Positions 56,012-64,000 of a DNA stretch of 64,000 nucleotides are shown here, in pieces. Both the position numbers and the translations under genes were made by a program. Below the pieces are notes generated by a model, which did no database searches, was not told where the DNA came from, and saw nothing but the letters and a program-made list of their open reading frames with translations. Every line of letters starts with the position of its first letter. Within the stretch, counting starts at the first letter, position 1. Source of the stretch: Eledone cirrhosa (lineage: Eukaryota; Mollusca; Cephalopoda; Octopoda; Eledonidae); contig OZ024742.1 of NCBI GenBank assembly GCA_964016885.1, positions 365,230,877 to 365,294,876 of the forward strand, read 5' to 3'.

Positions 56012-56832
56012 ATTTATATGAAAAGGAATATTGTATTTTTCTTGAGTGAGCGATAAACTAGGAATCTGAATCGAATCTCCAGACACAAATTGACCTTATT
56101 TTAACGAATGTTTAGATAATTGAGTCCATTAGGTTCCACCTAGGGCACATGTACCACTACAGAGAGAAGCTTTCAGACAATTCTACACCACTTCCAGTTT
56201 CTACATCAATCAGAAACGGAAAATTGGAAACTTCTGACATGCTTGACATGTCCCAAGAGCTCCAGTAAAGTGTTTGTGTATGAGTGTGTGTGTGTGTATA
56301 TGTATGTATGTGTGTGTATGTGCGTTTGTCCGTGTGTGCGTATCTATATGTGTGAAAGAGTGTGTGTGTGCCCGAGTATGTGTATCTATGTGTGTGAGAG
56401 TCTGTTGTATCTCAGTCGGTTCCGACGATGGTGGCACCAGTTGCTCGATCAACTGAGCAGCTAGTTGAGGAAGAAGATATGCAAGTGGCTGAGCATTCCA
56501 CATGAAAATGTGCCGAGTCCATCAATAGTCCAGAGTCCATGCTTTGTTCATGGCGTTAACTGATGAGATTGTTTATATTGATGTTAATGTTTGCAGGAAA
56601 TGTCAATGTAGAGCTGGTGGTTTATCGGTTCTGGAAAACCAATTGAGACATGATTTTTTATCGTTAAGTCAAGAGGAGTTGTAGTGCAGATAACCTCTTT
56701 CGCGGCACCCGAGTCAGCTGACATAGAAGCGGGTGGTCATCATTCTAGCAGTTGTTGTCTATCAAATTTCAATCCTAAGGTGTGGTTCAACACATGCCCT
56801 GAACTCGAAACCACAGGATTGTGGATCAAATT
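56007..56832. other. Gene-free; TG tract at 56266-56400
   Basis: No coding region recognised. The TG/TATG tract gives Cys-Val frames only. 56690-56832, just before the satellite, is complex sequence of unknown origin. Confidence 0.5.
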
Positions 56833-59800
56833 CCTACCCGATACTGCTGTATATGTACCTACCCGACACTGCTGTGTATGTACCACCTGACACTGCTGTG
56901 TATGTACCTACCCGACACTTCTGTATATGTACCTACCCGACACTTCTGTATATGTACCTACTCGACACTGCTGTATATGTACCTACCCGACACTGCTGTG
57001 TATGTACCTACCCGACACTGCTGTATATGTACCTACCCGACACTTCTGTATATGTACCTACCCGACACTGCTGTATATGTACCTACCCGACACTTCTGTA
57101 TATGTACCTACTCGACACTTCTGTATATGTACCTACCCGACACTGCTGTGTATGTACCTACCCGACACTGCTGTATATGTACCTACGCGACACTTCTGTA
57201 TATGTACCTACCGACACTGCTGAATATGTACCTACCCGACACTAATGTGTATTACCTACCCGACACTGCTGTATATGTACCTACCCGAGACTACTGTGTA
57301 TGTAGCTACCAGACACTAATGTGTATGTACCTACCGACACTGCTGTGTATGTACCTACCCGACACTGCTGTATATGTACCTACCCGACACTGCTGTGTAT
57401 GTACCTACCCTACACTGCTGTGTATGTAGCTACCCGACACTACTGTGTATGTACCTACCCGACACTGCTGTATATGTACCTACATGACACTGCTGTGTAT
57501 GTACCTACCCGACACTGCTGTGTATGTACCTACCCGACACTGCTGTATATGTACCTACCCGACACTGCTGTGTATGTACCTACCCTACACTGCTGTGTAT
57601 GTACCTACCCGACACTGCTGTGTATGTACCTACCCGACACTGCTGTGTATGTACCTACCCGACACTGCTGTATATGTACCTACCCGACACTTCTGTGTAT
57701 GTACCTACCTGACACTGCTGTCTATGTACCTACCGACACTGCTGTGTATGTACCTACCCGACACTGCTGTGTATGTACCTACCCGACACTGCTGTATATG
57801 TACCTACCCGACACTTCTGTGTATGTACCTACCTGACACTGCTGTGTATGTACTTACCCGACACTGCTGTGTATGTACCTACCCGACACTGCTGTGTATG
57901 TACCTACCCGACACTGCTGTATATGTACCTACCCGACACTGCTGTGTATGTACCAACCCGACACTGCTGTATATGTACCTACCCGAGACTGCTGTATATG
58001 TACCTACTGACACTGCTGTATATGTACCTACCCGACACTGCTGTGTATGTACCTACCCGACACTGCTGTGTATGTACCACCAGACACTGCTGTGTATGTA
58101 CCTACCCGACACTGCTGTATATGTACCTACCCGACACTGCTGTGTATGTACCTACCCTACACTGCTGTGTATGTACCTACCCGACACTACTGTGTATGTA
58201 CCTACCCGACACTGCTGTATATGTACCTACCTGACACTGCTGTGTATGTACCTACCCGACACTGCTGTGTATGTACCTACCCGACACTGCTGTGTATGTA
58301 CCTACCGACACTGCAGTATATGTACCTACCCGACACTGCTGTATATGTACCTACCCGACACTGCTGTGTATGTACCTACCGACACTGCTGTGTATGTACC
58401 TACCCGACACTGCTGTGTATGTACCTACACGACACTGCTGTGTATGTACCTACCAGACACTGCTGTGTATGTACCTACCCGACACTGCTGTGTATGTACC
58501 TACCCGACACTGCTGTATATGTACCTACCCGACACTTCTGTGTATGTACCTACCTGACACTGCTGTCTATGTACCTACCGACACTGCTGTGTATGTACCT
58601 ACCCGACACTGCTGTGTATGTACCTACCCGACACTGCTGTATATGTACCTACCCGAGACTACTGTGTATGTAGCTACCAGACACTAATGTGTATGTACCT
58701 ACCGACACTGCTGTGTATGTACCTACCCGACACTGCTGTATATGTACCTACCCTACACTGCTGTGTATGTAGCTACCCGACACTACTGTGTATGTACCTA
58801 CCCGACACTGCTGTATATGTACCTACATGACACTGCTGTGTATGTACCTACCCGACACTGCTGTGTATGTACCTACCCGACACTGCTGTATATGTTCCTA
58901 CCCGACACTGCTGTGTATGTACCTACCCTACACTGCTGTGTATGTACCTACCCGACACTGCTGTGTATGTACCTACCCGACACTGCTGTGTATGTACCTA
59001 CCCGACACTGCTGTATATGTACCTACCCGACACTTCTGTGTATGTACCTACCTGACACTGCTGTCTATGTACCTACCGACACTGCTGTGTATGTACCTAC
59101 CCGACACTGCTGTGTATGTACCTACCCGACACTGCTGTATATGTACCTACCCGACACTTCTGTGTATGTACCTACCTGACACTGCTGTGTATGTACCTAC
59201 CGACACTGCAGTGTATGTACCTACCCGACACTGCTGTGTATGTACCTACCCGACACTGCTGTGTATGTACCTACCCGACACTGCTGTATATGTACCTACC
59301 CGACACTGCTGTGTATGTACCAACCCGACACTGCTGTATATGTACCTACCCGAGACTGCTGTATATGTACCTACTGACACTGCTGTATATGTACCTACCC
59401 GACACTGCTGTGTATGTACCTACCCGACACTGCTGTGTATGTACCACCAGACACTGCTGTGTATGTACCTACCCGACACTGCTGTATATGTACCTACCCG
59501 ACACTGCTGTGTATGTACCTACCCTACACTGCTGTGTATGTACCTACCCGACACTACTGTGTATGTACCTACCCGACACTGCTGTATATGTACCTACCTG
59601 ACACTGCTGTGTATGTACCTACCCGACACTGCTGTGTATGTACCTACCCGACACTGCTGTGTATGTACCTACCGACACTGCAGTATATGTACCTACCCGA
59701 CACTGCTGTATATGTACCTACCCGACACTGCTGTGTATGTACCTACCGACACTGCTGTGTATGTACCTACCCGACACTGCTGTGTATGTACCTACACGAC

Positions 59801-62800
59801 ACTGCTGTGTATGTACCTACCAGACACTGCTGTGTATGTACCTACCCGACACTGCTGTGTATGTACCTACCCGACACTGCTGTATATGTACCTACCCGAC
59901 ACTTCTGTGTATGTACCTACCTGACACTGCTGTCTATGTACCTACCGACACTGCTGTGTATGTACCTACCCGACACTGCTGTGTATGTACCTACCCGACA
60001 CTGCTGTATATGTACCTACCCGAGACTACTGTGTATGTAGCTACCAGACACTAATGTGTATGTACCTACCGACACTGCTGTGTATGTACCTACCCGACAC
60101 TGCTGTATATGTACCTACCCTACACTGCTGTGTATGTAGCTACCCGACACTACTGTGTATGTACCTACCCGACACTGCTGTATATGTACCTACATGACAC
60201 TGCTGTGTATGTACCTACCCGACACTGCTGTGTATGTACCTACCCGACACTGCTGTATATGTTCCTACCCGACACTGCTGTGTATGTACCTACCCTACAC
60301 TGCTGTGTATGTACCTACCCGACACTGCTGTGTATGTACCTACCCGACACTGCTGTGTATGTACCTACCCGACACTGCTGTATATGTACCTACCCGACAC
60401 TTCTGTGTATGTACCTACCTGACACTGCTGTCTATGTACCTACCGACACTGCTGTGTATGTACCTACCCGACACTGCTGTGTATGTACCTACCCGACACT
60501 GCTGTATATGTACCTACCCGACACTTCTGTGTATGTACCTACCTGACACTGCTGTGTATGTACCTACCGACACTGCAGTGTATGTACCTACCCGACACTG
60601 CTGTGTATGTACCTACCCGACACTGCTGTATATGTACCTACCCGACACTGCTGTGTATGTACCAACCCGACACTGCTGTATATGTACCTACCCGAGACTG
60701 CTGTATATGTACCTACTGACACTGCTGTATACGTACCTACCCGACACTGCTGTGTATGTACCTACCCGACACTGCTGTGTATGTACCACCAGACACTGCT
60801 GTGTATGTACCTACCCGACACTGCTGTATATGTACCTACCCGACACTGCTGTGTATGTACCTACCGACACTGCTGTGTATGTACCTACCCGACACTGCTG
60901 TGTATGTACCTACACGACACTGCTGTGTATGTACCTACCAGACACTGCTGTGTATGTACCTACCCGACACTGCTGTGTATGTACCTACCTGACACTGCTG
61001 TGTATGTACCTACCCGACATTGCTGTATATGTACCTACATGACACTGCTGTATATGTACCTACATGATACTGCTGTGTATGTACCTACCCGACACTGCTG
61101 TGTATGTACCTACCCGACACTGCTGCGTATGTACCTACCCGACACTGCTGTATATGTAGCACCAGACACTAATGTGTATGTACCTACCGGCTCTGCTGTG
61201 TATGTACCTACCCGACACTAATGTGTATGTACCTACCCGACACTGCTGTGTATGTACCTACCCGACACTGCTGTATATGTAGCACCAGACACTGCTGTGT
61301 ATGTACCTACCGGCTCTGCTGTGTATGTACCTACCCGACACTAATGTGTATGTACCTACCCGACACTGCTGTGTATCTACCTACCCGACACTGCTGTATA
61401 TGTAGCACCAGACACTAATGTGTATGTACCTACCGGCTCTGCTGTGTATGTACCTACCCGACACTAATGTGTATGTACCTACCCGACACTGCTGTGTATG
61501 TACCTACCCGACACTGCTGTGTATGTACCTACCCGACACTGCTGTGTATGTACCTACCCGACACTTCTGTATATGTACCTACCCGACACTGCTGTATATG
61601 TACCTACCCGACACTTCTGTATATGTACCTACTCGACACTTCTGTATATGTACCTACCCGACACTGCTGTGTATGTACCTACCCGACACTGCTGTATATG
61701 TACCTACGCGACACTTCTGTATATGTACCTACCGACACTGCTGAATATGTACCTACCCGACACTAATGTGTATTACCTACCCGACACTGCTGTATATGTA
61801 CCTACCCGAGACTACTGTGTATGTAGCTACCAGACACTAATGTGTATGTACCTACCGACACTGCTGTGTATGTACCTACCCGACACTGCTGTATATGTAC
61901 CTACCCGACACTGCTGTGTATGTACCTACCCTACACTGCTGTGTATGTAGCTACCCGACACTACTGTGTATGTACCTACCCGACACTGCTGTATATGTAC
62001 CTACATGACACTGCTGTGTATGTACCTACCCGACACTGCTGTGTATGTACCTACCCGACACTGCTGTATATGTACCTACCCGACACTGCTGTGTATGTAC
62101 CTACCCTACACTGCTGTGTATGTACCTACCCGACACTGCTGTGTATGTACCTACCCGACACTGCTGTGTATGTACCTACCCGACACTGCTGTATATGTAC
62201 CTACCCGACACTTCTGTGTATGTACCTACCTGACACTGCTGTGTATGTACTTACCGACACTGCTGTGTATGTACCTACCCGACACTGCTGTGTATGTACC
62301 TACCCGACACTGCTGTATATGTACCTACCCGACACTGCTGTGTATGTACCAACCCGACACTGCTGTATATGTACCTACCCGAGACTGCTGTATATGTACC
62401 TACTGACACTGCTGTATATGTACCTACCCGACACTGCTGTGTATGTACCTACCCGACACTGCTGTGTATGTACCACCAGACACTGCTGTGTATGTACCTA
62501 CCCGACACTGCTGTATATGTACCTACCCGACACTGCTGTGTATGTACCTACCCTACACTGCTGTGTATGTACCTACCCGACACTACTGTGTATGTACCTA
62601 CCCGACACTGCTGTATATGTACCTACCTGACACTGCTGTGTATGTACCTACCCGACACTGCTGTGTATGTACCTACCCGACACTGCTGTGTATGTACCTA
62701 CCGACACTGCAGTATATGTACCTACCCGACACTGCTGTATATGTACCTACCCGACACTGCTGTGTATGTACCTACCGCCACTGCTGTGTATGTACCTACA

Positions 62801-64000
62801 CGACACTGCTGTGTATGTACCTACCAGACACTGCTGTGTATGTACCTACCCGACACTGCTGTGTATGTACCTACCCGACACTGCTGTATATGTACCTACC
62901 CGACACTTCTGTGTATGTACCTACCTGACACTGCTGTCTATGTACCTACCGACACTGCTGTGTATGTACCTACCCGACACTGCTGTGTATGTACCTACCC
63001 GACACTGCTGTATATGTACCTACCCGAGACTACTGTGTATGTAGCTACCAGACACTAATGTGTATGTACCTACCGACACTGCTGTGTATGTACCTACCCG
63101 ACACTGCTGTATATGTACCTACCCTACACTGCTGTGTATGTAGCTACCCGACACTACTGTGTATGTACCTACCCGACACTGCTGTATATGTACCTACATG
63201 ACACTGCTGTGTATGTACCTACCCGACACTGCTGTGTATGTACCTACCCGACACTGCTGTATATGTTCCTACCCGACACTGCTGTGTATGTACCTACCCT
63301 ACACTGCTGTGTATGTACCTACCCGACACTGCTGTGTATGTACCTACCCGACACTGCTGTGTATGTACCTACCCGACACTGCTGTATATGTACCTACCCG
63401 ACACTTCTGTGTATGTACCTACCTGACACTGCTGTCTATGTACCTACCGACACTGCTGTGTATGTACCTACCCGACACTGCTGTGTATGTACCTACCCGA
63501 CACTGCTGTATATGTACCTACCCGACACTTCTGTGTATGTACCTACCTGACACTGCTGTGTATGTACCTACCGACACTGCTGTGTATGTACCTACCCGAC
63601 ACTGCTGTGTATGTACCTACCCGACACTGCTGTATATGTACCTACCCGACACTGCTGTGTATGTACCAACCCGACACTGCTGTATATGTACCTACCCGAG
63701 ACTGCTGTATATGTACCTACTGACACTGCTGTATACGTACCTACCCGACACTGCTGTGTATGTACCTACCCGACACTGCTGTGTATGTACCACCAGACAC
63801 TGCTGTGTATGTACCTACCCGACACTGCTGTATATGTACCTACCCGACACTGCTGTGTATGTACCTACCCTACACTGCTGTGTATGTACCTACCCGACAC
63901 TGCTGTGTATGTACCTACCGACACTGCTGTGTATGTACCTACCCGACACTGCTGTGTATGTACCTACACGACACTGCTGTGTATGTACCTACCAGACACT
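56833..64000 (+). repeat. 25-bp satellite array, over 7.1 kb, continues past the window
   Basis: The unit is close to 'gacactgctgtgtatgtacc' plus 'taccc' (25 bp), about 285 units, with variants (TTCTG, TACTG, TAATG, 'catgacac', 'agctaccag', 24-bp and shorter units). A marker variant ('cgagactactg') recurs at 57287, 58655, 60022, 61808 and 63026, giving spacings of 1368, 1367, 1786 and 1218 bp, i.e. a higher-order repeat. Because 25 is not a multiple of 3, all three plus-strand frames read the same 25-residue peptide cycle (e.g. 'VPTRHCCVCTYPTLLCMYLP' plus five residues) and stay open for up to 378 codons. The minus strand has frequent stops. Confidence 0.95.

Noticed and set aside
56927..63723. 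Satellite open frames as a Cys-rich secreted protein or toxin-like gene
   Set aside because: All three frames give the same peptide because the unit is 25 bp. There is no signal peptide, start context or non-repeat exon. Recorded as a satellite, with the openness kept only as a finding.
56833..64000. CRISPR-like appearance of regularly spaced repeats
   Set aside because: There are no distinct spacers; the repeat is contiguous and the genome is clearly animal.

Overview
This window looks like accessory DNA from an animal nuclear genome, most likely an octopus or a related cephalopod. The main reasons are its very long (TA)n, (TG)n, (CA)n, (GA)n and (ATT)n microsatellites, tRNA-derived SINE pieces that resemble cephalopod SINEs as I remember them, and a dense mix of Penelope-like, Dong/R4-like, Tx1-like, RTE-like and CR1/Jockey-like retroelements. 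The taxon is an inference. I found no cellular protein-coding gene, tRNA gene, rRNA gene or CRISPR array. Almost every credible coding stretch belongs to a mobile element, and nearly all of them are broken.

Layout: 0-2.7 kb holds small foldback repeats, two with complete hammerhead-ribozyme folds. 2.7-7 kb is mostly unrecognised. 7.0-8.9 kb is a Penelope-like (PLE) foldback with an intact 277-codon GIY-YIG endonuclease frame. 9-16.5 kb holds more foldbacks, a hairpin repeat and a 561-bp tandem unit carrying a hammerhead in each copy. 17.48-18.33 kb is a short Helitron coding 23-residue (STPR-type) repeats. 19.9-20.8 kb is an internally inverted RTE fragment. 20.95-23.99 kb is a 3-kb foldback with a broken GIY-YIG domain near its centre. 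24.6-28.3 kb has a SINE and a Dong/R4-like LINE (minus strand). 28.9-34.9 kb is a nearly full-length Tx1-like LINE (plus strand). 34.9-38.6 kb is a second, better preserved Dong/R4-like LINE (minus strand) between (AAT)n tracts. 39.5-50.1 kb is a cluster of PLE copies and PLE-derived foldbacks. 51-54.2 kb has a second inverted RTE piece, a 455-bp direct-repeat unit and a CR1/Jockey-like LINE relic. 54.3-55.9 kb has an inverted LINE-end pair and two more hammerhead-type repeats. From 56.83 kb to the end is a 25-bp satellite with higher-order periodicity.

Two themes tie the region together. First, at least four long foldbacks have the same plan: a PLE 3' end (GIY-YIG coding part plus 3' flank) preceded by an inverted copy of part of itself. 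Second, many of the otherwise unexplained repeats contain a type I hammerhead core: CTGANGA, stem II, GAAA, a very short stem III, a UH cleavage site and a closing stem I. Some copies of one family differ by compensating changes in the stems. PLEs are known to carry such ribozymes, so a whole set of non-autonomous PLE or retrozyme-like families appears to be diversifying here.
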